From: Minisyncoccota bacterium
GTDB taxonomy: Bacteria > Patescibacteriota > Microgenomatia > UBA1400 > PJMF01
Length of the DNA stretch: 6,634 bases
NCBI GenBank assembly: GCA_003518205.1
Contig: DOZC01000023.1
Coordinates: 1 to 6,634, forward strand
Reading direction: 5' to 3'
This document shows, one piece after another, positions 1 through 5,894 of this stretch. A program made the translations under genes and the position numbers. Positions within the stretch are counted from its first letter, which is position 1. Each line of letters starts with the position of its first letter. The notes beneath the pieces were generated by a model that did no database searches, was not told the origin of the DNA, and saw only the letters and a list, made by a program, of their open reading frames with translations.

Positions 1-45
1 ACAAAACTATTGACACACTCGTTTTGACAGGTATTGAAGAGTAGT

Positions 46-69
46 AAAAATATTAAGTTTTATTAACTT
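46..69 (-). terminator. possible weak terminator after the DUF6119 3' fragment
   Basis: On the minus strand, just after the TAG stop, AAGTT and AACTT (65-69 and 55-59) can form a 5-bp stem around an AATAA loop. AATATTTTT follows. The stem has only one G-C pair, so this is a weak candidate and may be only AT-rich chance. Confidence 0.25.
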
Positions 70-76
70 TTTATTA

Positions 77-499
77 CTAGGCGTTGTTCTGTATGTAACT
101 AACACGTAATACTGATTCAAAACCAGCATTTCTACAGCTTTTTTGCCATTCATTTAACTTCATCAAAAAAATCAATGATTTTATTTCTGATATTTTATTT
201 AGTGTTTTGGATCTTTGTAGAACAATCCAGAGACAAAGTTTTTTTGGTTTTACCTCAACCCCATTCAATGTTGGCTGGCTTGTAGTGCCGGTTTGAAATA
301 TTTTTAACGTATTGAGTGATTGATCAATTACATAACCAAGCTTTTGGGGAGTGCCAATTTTTACAAAAACTAACTCATTTTTAGTGGGATCGTATAAATC
401 TCCAATTTCCACTGTCATGCCTTGAACTTGAATATTTTGTCTATCTAGTACCGTGTATTGCTCAAGTGAGCGCTGATGATTGAAGTATGCTTCCTTATA
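77..499 (-). pseudogene. 3' fragment of a DUF6119/TIGR04141-family gene, cut off by the IS630 insertion
   Basis: This is the C-terminal 139 codons of the gene whose 5' part lies at 1590-2738. The frame stays open into the left inverted repeat of the IS, where an ATG at 503-505 would give a 142-residue ORF. Its first residues (Met, Leu and part of Tyr) come from the IS or the target duplication. The segment reads KEAYFNHQRSLEQYTVLDRQ, then a strand-rich region (LYDPTKNELVFVKIG), then a C-terminal block (KKLCLWIVLQRS, and later FLMKLNEWQKSCRNAGFES). From memory of the family, this order matches the end of DUF6119 proteins: a tyrosine-rich YN motif, an 'LLDkk' motif, a 'DLL...IHVK' strand, and a final hydrophobic and helical part. 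The stop is TAG at 77-79. It lies 523 codons downstream of the proposed start once the IS is removed. Function of the family is unknown. Confidence 0.8.
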
Positions 500-528
500 T
501 AGCATCCTAAAAACAGAATGTCAGATTC
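500..528 (+). repeat. IS630 terminal inverted repeat (transposase 3' side)
   Basis: This 29-bp end is identical to the reverse complement of 1562-1590. It includes the TGA stop of the transposase (521-523). On the minus strand it also supplies an ATG (503-505) that opens the frame of the downstream DUF6119 fragment. Confidence 0.93.
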
Positions 529-1546
529 GGTAGTCAAAAGTTCGTTGGGTAATACTGTCTAAAAAGGCTTGTTTAATAACTTCAAAAACTTGGTTGCTTC
601 TGTTAGCAATTTTTTTCTTAGCATATTGCCAAACATGTTCAATGGGGTTGTGGTCTGGAGCGTAGGGAGGAAAAGCAATCAAATGCAGTCGTTCCAGTGA
701 CTGACCTTTTTTGAGTTTTTCTCTAATTAATTTGCCTTTGTGGCAAGTAGCATTGTCCCAAATCACACAGACCTGTTGGTCAGGATATTTGGCTAATAAT
801 TGTTCCAGGGCTGAGATGATGCAAACTTGTTTACCTCGTTCAATTTCAAAGACCTGACAGGCACCAGTTTTTTGATCCAGGAAGCCTAAATAGTTTTGGT
901 GTTCTTTACTGCGCTGGGTCTGAATAATGGTGCGTTTTCCTTTGACTAACCAAGCTTTTCTAATTTCTGATTCTAGCTGAACTCTGGTTTCATCACTGGT
1001 GAAAACCAGACAATTAGGATCTTGGAGGAAAGGAATTATTTCTGTTTTGACTTCAGCGATACGTTTAATGATTTGCTCTTCATTTCTTCTAGGACTCAAC
1101 TTGTCTGGATATTTAAAACTGAGTCCAGAAAACTTGAGTAAGAAGTGGTAACTTTGGTCACATTCATACACTACTCCGAAGGTAGTGCTAACGTACTCTT
1201 TAAGTTTTGGGACATCCCAGAATTCTTTAGGAATACCAAACTGATCTGGTGGTTGACCAATAACCTGTTTAATCTCTGCTTTTTGTTCCCGAGTCAGTTT
1301 GCTGGCATGCTCGTTGTCCACCATGCCAGAAAATAGACTAGCTATTCTTTGGACGGAGAAATCTTTGATCCAGCGGGCAATAGTTCTGACGGTTCGAAAT
1401 AAAATCTCTCCAATTTCCTCAAGTTTCATTCCTCGATCTCGGAGCATGATCGTCTGAGCTTTGAGACGAATTAAAGCAATGGGCGACTGCTGAAAATGAT
1501 CCCGCAGTAGGAGCTTTTCATCTGAGCTAAGAACAAAAACTATCAC
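521..1546 (-). CDS. IS630-family DDE transposase
   Basis: This 341-residue protein would cut and rejoin the IS ends at TA targets. An N-terminal helix-turn-helix region (about residues 10-65, with LEEIGEILFRTVRTIARWI) binds the inverted repeats. The RNase H-like catalytic domain follows. The catalytic acidic residues are visible: D185 in FTSDET, D264 in VIWDNATCH, and E303 in PPYAPDHNPIEHVWQ, the IS630 signature. The length is normal for the family and I see no frameshift. Translation starts at GTG (1544-1546). An in-frame TGA lies directly before it, and the next ATG (residue 34) would remove part of the helix-turn-helix. The start overlaps by 20 bp the end of the truncated DUF6119 reading frame, so the transposase could be expressed from the DUF6119 promoter and by translational coupling. 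Confidence 0.95.
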   Translation of the reverse strand: MIVFVLSSDEKLLLRDHFQQSPIALIRLKAQTIMLRDRGMKLEEIGEILFRTVRTIARWIKDFSVQRIASLFSGMVDNEHASKLTREQKAEIKQVIGQPPDQFGIPKEFWDVPKLKEYVSTTFGVVYECDQSYHFLLKFSGLSFKYPDKLSPRRNEEQIIKRIAEVKTEIIPFLQDPNCLVFTSDETRVQLESEIRKAWLVKGKRTIIQTQRSKEHQNYLGFLDQKTGACQVFEIERGKQVCIISALEQLLAKYPDQQVCVIWDNATCHKGKLIREKLKKGQSLERLHLIAFPPYAPDHNPIEHVWQYAKKKIANRSNQVFEVIKQAFLDSITQRTFDYRI

Positions 1547-1561
1547 TCATCCAGTCTACCA

Positions 1562-1590
1562 GAATCTGACATTCTGTTTTTAGGATGCTA
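1562..1590 (-). repeat. IS630 terminal inverted repeat (transposase 5' side)
   Basis: This 29-bp end matches 500-528 perfectly in inverse orientation. The DUF6119 frame reads through it after Tyr431 of the long ORF (numbered from 2882). It adds about 20 IS-encoded residues before a stop at 1527-1529. Confidence 0.93.
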
Positions 1591-2738
1591 TATGAGATGA
1601 GATTGCCAGCCGTTGTTTGTTGTTGAGACCAAATATCTAATTCAGCTTGGGTGAAGTTTTTCTCTGGTTGTGACTCAAAGGTAATTTTCTCATCAACCTG
1701 AGTTTTTAAAAATTCGATATAGTTTTGGTTGAACTCATGCCAGATACCATCCATCAGGAAGTAATTATCTTCTTCATCTACATAGTCAAGAAAGTATTTT
1801 AGGGGTTTGGTAAAACCAGACTCACTATCGTTTGAAGCTCTAACCTTTATTTTCTCTAAATCAGAATTTAAATCAATATTATTTTCACTTACGAAATCTT
1901 TTAAGTCTTTAATTGTTAGCTCTTTAGTTACTTTTTTTAATCCAACTCCTCGAATATAAATTTTAAACGTGTTTTTATCTACAAAGATAAAGTCAATTCC
2001 AGACAAAGCAGTTTCTTGTACCTGTATTGACGTACTCGAGTCCTCACTTAAGGCAAGAATTAACTTTTCATCCAATTGTTTAATGAGGCTTTTATCAGTA
2101 ATAACAACTGATCTTGGTATTTTTATTTTTGCCGGTTCAAGTAAAACAGTTTCAATGGAAACTATCAGGCTTGGAAGTTGAATCGGAGGTATCTCAACAT
2201 GAAATTGAGCAGAATTACCGAAGCTGACTGTTTCACCCCATTTGGCTTTTTCAATCGATTTAGCCTTAATGTAATGTATAGATTCTCCACTATCAAACTC
2301 TATATCTGAGTTGTTTTGATAAGACGTAATTGTTTTATTTTTCTGACCACCATAAAGCTTCGAGTTTTTCAGCTTAAGATTATTTTCATCTGCAATTCTC
2401 TCCGCCAGATTTATTCCAAAATCATTATCACAAAAATCTTTAAGGTAAAAGTGACTTTTTCCTAGACTTACTGCATAGCATAATTTTTGGTTGGAAATGA
2501 TTAGCACTCCAAAATAGGAAGTATTTTTGTATCTTCCGCTTTCATTAATGAAGTCAGAATACTGATCCATCCACCATATATCTACAGGAGAAGGTGACTC
2601 TGAAAGGTAAAAAACTAAAGTCCAATCGTTTGCAGTAATGGTATTTTGAGGAGTTAATCCAGATGATACTAGCTTAGCAACCAAATCACCTTCATTGTCT
2701 TTGCCGATTCTATATAGATTATATTTATTTGTTGGCAT
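1590..2738 (-). pseudogene. 5' fragment of a DUF6119/TIGR04141-family gene, truncated by IS630
   Basis: The open frame runs from 2882 to 1527, but native sequence ends at the Tyr codon 1590-1592, where the IS begins. I place the start at ATG 2736-2738 (MPTNKYNLYRI). That is where family proteins usually begin, and a perfect TATAAT on the same strand lies 28 bp upstream, inside the longer frame. Family-like blocks follow, numbered from 2882: FGVLIISNQKLCYAVSLGKS (124-143), an FGINLAERI segment (155-163), GETVSFGNSAQFHVEIPP (216-233), IPRSVV (255-260), and NYFLMDGIWHEFNQNYIEFL (373-392). With the 3' fragment the intact protein would be about 522 residues. No signal peptide or membrane segment is visible. 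DUF6119 proteins have no function known to me; they are patchily distributed accessory genes. The assignment is from remembered family pattern, not a search. Confidence 0.8.
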
Positions 2739-2766
2739 GTGGGTTGGTGAGATTGGTAATAAAGCG

Positions 2767-2772
2767 ATTATA
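2767..2772 (-). promoter_or_regulatory. likely -10 box (TATAAT) of the DUF6119 gene
   Basis: A perfect TATAAT on the minus strand would start transcription near 2760, about 22 nt before the ATG at 2738. No good -35 box is visible at the usual spacing. The box supports the downstream ATG over the longer-ORF start at 2882. Confidence 0.5.
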
Positions 2773-2858
2773 TCCCTCTTTTTACCATTTAAAATTGTTT
2801 TACTAAACATATGGCTTACTTCGGGGTATGCTATGTCTATTAAATAAGCAAAGCAAAA

Positions 2859-4622
2859 ATGATTGAAAGTAACGACAATCAATTGCGAGTGGCAATCTAT
2901 TTACGTGTCTCCACAGATGATCAGGTGGAAAAATTTGGCATCCCCATGCAAAAAGAGTCGATATTGGCTCTGATCAAGTCTAAGGGAAAGTTTGGCGATG
3001 ATCGAGAGAAGATGGTGCTGGCAGGAGAGCAATATATTTACGTTGATGAAGGCATAAGCGGCACTCTACCCATTGAAGAACGCCCACAATTTGCAAGATT
3101 AGTAGAAGACATTGTGAGCGCCCCAGAGGGCAAGATCCCTTTTGACGCTGTAGCTGTTTATAAAATTGATCGTTTTGCTCGAAAATTAAGCATCTTGGTA
3201 AAGATAATTGATTTTTTTGAGCAGTATGAAATAAAAATGCTTTCTGCAAATGAAAGTATTGATACATCAACTGCATTTGGTCGAGCTGTGTTGGGGATTA
3301 TCGGTGTTATTGCTGAGTTAGAGATTGAGACATTTAAACAAAGAAGTAGTGATGGTCGTATACAAGCAATAAAGCGTGGTGTGTTTATGGGTGAGTCACT
3401 GCCTTTTGGTTTTTCAAAGAACCCTGATAAAACACCATATATTCAACCAGAGGAGGCTAGCATAGTTAGAGACATTTTTAGAATGTTTAACCAAGAATTG
3501 AAAAGTGCTCAGCAAATAGCTGACACACTTCAAGAAATGCAGATTCCTTCGCCTTCAGAATCTGCTCTGCTCTATAAAAAGAAGCGTGGTGAGTCAAAGA
3601 AAAAGAATAAACAAACTTTTTGGCGTGATACGCAGATTAAGAAAATTTTGTCTGACGAAATTTATATTGGCAACTATCTTTATGGTAAGACTGTGAAAGG
3701 CGTAAGACAGTCAAAAGAGAACTGGAAACAATCAGACTATATATTCCCTAGCATCATCGAAAAAGCCGATTTTGCGATCGCTCAGAGACGTTTGGGCAGC
3801 TCGAGATCCATGAGCGTGAGTAGTCAAAGAAGCAAAGATGGAAAACATATTTATTTGCTTAGTGGACTTCTTCGATGTGAGCAGTGTGTGGAGCAGCACC
3901 GAACTAAGGCAATGCCCTATTGGATTGGGGAACGCAAAAAATATGATTCAAATGCCTATGCCTACTATTACAAGTGTGGACGTAGAAAAGTGAAGCAATT
4001 TTCAGATGTGTGCAATGTCGTTACCTTACCAGCTAATCAGATTGAAGAAATAGTCCTTTCTCAGGTAAGAGAGCTGTTGGAAAGTCCTGAGCCAGTCATT
4101 AATTATCAAAATAAACTAAAGTCACAAACCTTAGCTTTGGAAGATCTTGAAACGAAACGCAGCTATTACATTAATTTAATTAATTCAGTTCCTAACAGGA
4201 TTGAAAGATTAAAAGAACAACATGAGTCTGGCATTACTACTCTAACTGAATTGCAGTCAAAAATTAAAGATCAACAAGCTGTCAAGGAAAAACTAGAAAA
4301 GCAGCTCGCAGATATCAACTTGAAGATTAATAAGACAATTTTATCAAGAAGTTATCTTGAAACATTTAAGTTTTTTCAAGCAAAGTATGCTGAGGCTCTT
4401 GGAAATATTGAGCAAAATCGTCAGTTTATACATGAGATGCTTACAACGCTACTTGAATCAGTGATAGTTAAGGCGCGTCCTGTTAGTCAAGACGATGCTA
4501 TCTCTGGACGAAAAAAAGAAGACCAATACATTCCTTATAAGCTCGATCTTTATTTTAGGCTGCCAAAAGACATGCTGCAAGAGGCTTTTCTTAAGTTCGG
4601 GGTAAAAAATGCTAAGTTGTGA
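2859..4622 (+). CDS. large serine recombinase (site-specific integrase type)
   Basis: This 587-residue protein would catalyse integration and excision of the element through a serine nucleophile. The resolvase domain covers about residues 10-165. It has the catalytic Ser18 in YLRVSTDDQ, the arginine motif DRFAR (104-108), the LGIIGVIAELE core helix (145-155), and the long helix after it. A 'recombinase' DNA-binding domain follows (about 175-320). Then comes a zinc ribbon with C340-x2-C343 and C373-x11-C385 (about 335-390). A coiled coil (about 412-495) of the kind that controls integration versus excision follows. The protein is full length for the class. No clear Shine-Dalgarno precedes the ATG, but MIESNDNQLRVAIYLRVS is a typical N-terminus. 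It diverges from the DUF6119 gene, with about 120 bp between the proposed starts. The TGA stop overlaps the 3' end of tRNA-Lys, which suggests the integration site is there. Confidence 0.95.
   Translation: MIESNDNQLRVAIYLRVSTDDQVEKFGIPMQKESILALIKSKGKFGDDREKMVLAGEQYIYVDEGISGTLPIEERPQFARLVEDIVSAPEGKIPFDAVAVYKIDRFARKLSILVKIIDFFEQYEIKMLSANESIDTSTAFGRAVLGIIGVIAELEIETFKQRSSDGRIQAIKRGVFMGESLPFGFSKNPDKTPYIQPEEASIVRDIFRMFNQELKSAQQIADTLQEMQIPSPSESALLYKKKRGESKKKNKQTFWRDTQIKKILSDEIYIGNYLYGKTVKGVRQSKENWKQSDYIFPSIIEKADFAIAQRRLGSSRSMSVSSQRSKDGKHIYLLSGLLRCEQCVEQHRTKAMPYWIGERKKYDSNAYAYYYKCGRRKVKQFSDVCNVVTLPANQIEEIVLSQVRELLESPEPVINYQNKLKSQTLALEDLETKRSYYINLINSVPNRIERLKEQHESGITTLTELQSKIKDQQAVKEKLEKQLADINLKINKTILSRSYLETFKFFQAKYAEALGNIEQNRQFIHEMLTTLLESVIVKARPVSQDDAISGRKKEDQYIPYKLDLYFRLPKDMLQEAFLKFGVKNAKL
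4604..4609 (-). terminator. possible T-run end of the tRNA-Arg/Lys transcript
   Basis: On the minus strand a run of six T lies 10 nt after the tRNA-Lys discriminator, inside the 3' end of the recombinase gene. There is no separate hairpin. The tRNA fold itself could serve as the upstream structure. If the recombinase element integrated here, it would have supplied this run in place of the original downstream DNA. Confidence 0.25.
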
Positions 4623-4693
4623 GTCAGGTGGGAATCGAACCCACGACATCCTCCTTAAGAGGGAGGCGCTCTAACCAGCTGAGCTACTGACCC
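4620..4693 (-). tRNA. tRNA-Lys (anticodon CTT)
   Basis: A full cloverleaf is visible on the minus strand. Acceptor GGGTCAG pairs with CTGACTC (one G-U), and the D arm is GCTC/GAGC. The anticodon stem CCTCC/GGAGG encloses the loop CTCTTAA with anticodon CTT. A five-base variable loop and T arm GTGGG-TTCGATT-CCCAC follow. The discriminator is A (4620), followed by CAA, so CCA is not encoded. The last three bases (4620-4622) coincide with the stop codon of the convergent recombinase gene. It is downstream of tRNA-Arg in the same orientation and probably in the same transcript. Confidence 0.95.
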
Positions 4694-4697
4694 AACG

Positions 4698-4730
4698 TCC
4701 GATATCCGATGTCAGATCTCTAACATCGGA
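4698..4730. repeat. palindromic repeat between the tRNA genes
   Basis: This 33-bp stretch repeats the words TCCGAT, ATCCGATGTC and ACATCGGA. Within it, 4705-4730 folds into TCCGATGT / ACATCGGA (8 bp), extended after one mismatch by AGA/TCT with a two-base loop. The same vocabulary recurs after tRNA-Leu at 5813-5846. In the tRNA-Arg/Lys transcript it would form a stem between the two tRNAs and could guide processing. Confidence 0.65.
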
Positions 4731-4734
4731 AAAG

Positions 4735-4806
4735 TGCCCCTGAAGGGAATCGAACCCCTATCCACGGTTCCGAAGACCGGTACTTTATCCGTTAAGCTAC
4801 AGGGGC
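4735..4806 (-). tRNA. tRNA-Arg (anticodon TCG)
   Basis: A cloverleaf is visible on the minus strand. Acceptor GCCCCTG/CAGGGGC is perfect, and the D arm is GCTT/AAGT. The anticodon stem CCGGT/ACCGT has a C-T mismatch at its outer pair and encloses the loop CTTCGGA, anticodon TCG (reads CGA and possibly other CGN codons). The T arm is AGGGG-TTCGATT-CCCTT. The discriminator is A, followed by CTT, so CCA is not encoded. It is the first gene of the tRNA-Arg/tRNA-Lys pair. Confidence 0.95.
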
Positions 4807-4851
4807 TAGAGCGGATTAACCAAGCCAAAACAAATTAGCCATGGGTCAATA

Positions 4852-4857
4852 ATTATA
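4852..4857 (-). promoter_or_regulatory. likely -10 box of the tRNA-Arg/tRNA-Lys operon
   Basis: A perfect TATAAT on the minus strand lies 45 bp before the tRNA-Arg 5' end, giving a leader of about 40 nt. The -35 position with 17-bp spacing reads CTGCAA (4875-4880), a poor match. The small inverted repeat 4859-4874 lies in the spacer. Confidence 0.45.
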
Positions 4858-4858
4858 C

Positions 4859-4874
4859 AACTCCACAAGGAGTT
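4859..4874. repeat. small inverted repeat in the divergent promoter region
   Basis: AACTCC and GGAGTT are perfect 6-bp arms around ACAA. The repeat sits between the -35 and -10 positions of the proposed tRNA promoter and upstream of the kinase-like gene. It could be a protein binding site. The tract after it is too short for a convincing terminator in either direction. Confidence 0.4.
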
Positions 4875-4898
4875 TTGCAGGGTGTATCTCGAGCGCAT

Positions 4899-4926
4899 TT
4901 GCAGTTTTTAAATAAATGTGGATAAT
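4899..4926 (+). promoter_or_regulatory. possible promoter of the cytidylate-kinase-like gene
   Basis: TTGCAG (4899-4904) and GATAAT (4921-4926) are separated by 16 bp. Transcription would start near 4933, which is downstream of the first possible ATG (4916). If real, the gene starts at 4934/4937, 4970 or 4982. The -35 match is only three of six bases. Confidence 0.3.
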
Positions 4927-5653
4927 CCAGCCTATGATGAGACTTTCGTATTACCCTCTAATTAACAAAATGTGCTCAGCCATGAATCTAGGGGAGCTCT
5001 TTAGCTTTGCCAGAAAACATCAAGAATTATTTGTTAGACCCTACATTACCGTCGCTCGCCAGCCTGGTAGTGGTGGCAGAATTATTGCCGAAAAAGTTGC
5101 CGCCAAATTAAAATATGAGTTTATTCACAAAGAAATTATTGAGGACATTGCAGCTTCTACCAAAAAGCGCACGGCTGTTATTAAGGCCATTGAAGAACGA
5201 GGCAGATCGAAAATTGACGACATCATTCACAGTTTATTTAATGAAGAATATGTGGATGATTACACTTATATCAAAGAACTGTCCATGGTGCAGTTGGCAT
5301 ATATGCAAAAGGGTCACATCGTAATTTTGGGGCGAGCTGGAAACTTTATTAGTCCTCCTTGTCGAGGTTTGCATGTTGATATTGTGGCTCCATTTAAGCA
5401 TCGAGTTGAAAATACTATTAAATTTGAAAAATTAGATGCGTCGGCAGCCAAGGAACGAGTGGCTCGAGTCACTCTTGAAAGAGAAAAATTTACTCAGCAA
5501 TACTTCAAAAAGGACGTTTGGAATCCAGACTATTATGATTTAACCATTAACACTCAGTGCCTGAATAATGACCAAGCAGCTAATATGATAGTTGAAGCCT
5601 TTTATCAAAAATTCCCAGCCAAAGAACGTTACTCGGCCTTGTTCCAAAAATAA
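4916..5653 (+). CDS. cytidylate kinase-like family protein (Cytidylate_kin2 type)
   Basis: This is a P-loop nucleotide kinase of the family related to CMP kinase; the true substrate is not shown by the sequence. The core begins at ITVARQPGSGGR (residues 44-55), the family's Q-x-G-S-G-G-R phosphate-binding loop. The helix IIAEKVAAKL and FIHKEII follow, as is typical. HIVILGRAGNFI (134-145) is the conserved central strand and GR motif. Near the C-terminus, LEREKFTQQYF...WNPDYYDLTINT (187-213) matches the lid and the 'YDLvINT' block. It looks intact and cytoplasmic. The longest frame (245 residues) is given because no ribosome site decides the start. ATGs at 4934, 4937, 4970 and 4982 are also possible; 4982 leaves a 21-residue leader before the core and is attractive. 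It stands alone between oppositely oriented tRNA genes and tRNA-Leu. Confidence 0.88.
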   Translation: MWIIQPMMRLSYYPLINKMCSAMNLGELFSFARKHQELFVRPYITVARQPGSGGRIIAEKVAAKLKYEFIHKEIIEDIAASTKKRTAVIKAIEERGRSKIDDIIHSLFNEEYVDDYTYIKELSMVQLAYMQKGHIVILGRAGNFISPPCRGLHVDIVAPFKHRVENTIKFEKLDASAAKERVARVTLEREKFTQQYFKKDVWNPDYYDLTINTQCLNNDQAANMIVEAFYQKFPAKERYSALFQK

Positions 5654-5662
5654 TCAAAATAA

Positions 5663-5693
5663 CTGACTGAGCCTGCCTGAAGCATGCTAAAAT
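5663..5693 (+). promoter_or_regulatory. likely promoter of tRNA-Leu
   Basis: TGCTAAAAT (5685-5693) is an extended -10 box, with TAAAAT at 5688-5693. It is preceded by a -35-like CTGACT at 5663-5668 with a long, 19-bp spacer. Transcription would start near 5700, about 28 nt before the tRNA. Confidence 0.45.
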
Positions 5694-5727
5694 AAGGGCT
5701 GTTCTTTGACAGTTGAACTTTTTATTT

Positions 5728-5808
5728 GCCGAGGTGGCGAAATGGTAGACGCGCACGTTTCAGGTACGTGTGGAGCAATCCATGGAGGTTCAAGTCCTCT
5801 CCCCGGCA
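5728..5808 (+). tRNA. tRNA-Leu (anticodon CAG)
   Basis: This is a class II tRNA of 81 nt. Acceptor GCCGAGG pairs with CCCCGGC except for an A5-C68 mismatch. The anticodon stem CACGT/ACGTG encloses TTCAGGT, anticodon CAG. The long variable arm is TGGA-GCAA-TCCA, and the T arm is GGAGG-TTCAAGT-CCTCT. The discriminator is A, followed by CAG, so CCA is not encoded. A partial, decayed copy follows at 5854-5894. Confidence 0.95.
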
Positions 5809-5812
5809 CAGT

Positions 5813-5846
5813 ATCCGACATCAGATGTCAGATATCGGATATCTGA
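5813..5846. repeat. palindromic repeat after tRNA-Leu
   Basis: Two nested palindromes lie end to end. GACATC-A-GATGTC (5817-5829) is perfect. TCAGATATC-G-GATATCTGA (5828-5846) is perfect apart from its central base. ATCCGA (5813-5818) also pairs with TCGGAT (5835-5840), so alternative hairpins exclude one another. The word set is shared with 4698-4730. Confidence 0.7.
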
Positions 5847-5853
5847 AATATTT

Positions 5854-5894
5854 GCCCAGGTGGTAGTGAAGAAATCCATGGAGGTTCAAGTCCT
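5854..5894 (+). pseudogene. decayed partial copy of tRNA-Leu
   Basis: Bases 5873-5894 are identical over 22 nt to 5777-5798 of tRNA-Leu, covering the 3' half of the variable arm and most of the T arm. Upstream, 5854-5863 (GCCCAGGTGG) matches the tRNA 5' end with one change, and TGGTAG of the D loop follows. The anticodon arm is missing. The 3' acceptor half is replaced by a T-rich tract. It cannot fold as a tRNA. It is most simply a tandem duplicate reduced by internal deletions, or a remnant of integration at the tRNA 3' end. Confidence 0.75.

Larger units (their letters stand above)
500..1590 (-). mobile_element. IS630-family insertion sequence, 1091 bp, apparently complete
   Basis: The ends are 29-bp perfect inverted repeats, 500-528 and 1562-1590, each beginning TAGCATCCTAAAAACAG when read inward. 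After one extra base on the right side, GGTAG also continues the match. The element is flanked by TA on both sides (498-499 and 1591-1592), the target duplication expected of the IS630/Tc1-mariner superfamily. It carries one full-length DDE transposase on the minus strand. The boundaries were fixed by requiring that removal of 500-1590 plus one TA restore the interrupted reading frame. Intact repeats and an intact transposase suggest a recent, possibly still mobile insertion. A TA-rich junction leaves a formal ambiguity of one or two bases in the ends. Confidence 0.92.

Noticed and set aside
10..29. Two TTGACA hexamers (10-15 and 24-29) resembling -35 boxes
   Set aside because: No matching -10 box lies at the right distance on the plus strand, and the downstream gene is on the other strand.
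1145..1336. 63-residue plus-strand ORF inside the transposase
   Set aside because: It is antisense to the catalytic gene, with no family resemblance; a shadow frame.
2980..3276. 98-residue minus-strand ORF inside the recombinase gene
   Set aside because: It lies opposite the conserved resolvase domain and has no independent coding sign.
3774..3781. GCGATCGC, the HIP1 octamer common in cyanobacteria
   Set aside because: It occurs once, within the coding frame of the recombinase. One copy says nothing about origin.
4458..4649. Minus-strand ORF spanning the recombinase 3' end and tRNA-Lys
   Set aside because: It begins within the tRNA gene and runs antisense to the recombinase; a chance frame.
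4859..4876. AACTCC/GGAGTT hairpin as a rho-independent terminator
   Set aside because: The stem is 6 bp and only a four-T tract overlaps it. It lies between divergent promoters where a terminator is not needed.
5706..5711. TTGACA just before tRNA-Leu as a -35 box
   Set aside because: A -10 at normal spacing would fall inside the tRNA gene. The TGCTAAAAT site upstream is the better promoter.
4698..5846. The two palindromic repeats as a CRISPR array
   Set aside because: There are only two divergent copies about 1.1 kb apart, with genes between them and no regular spacers.
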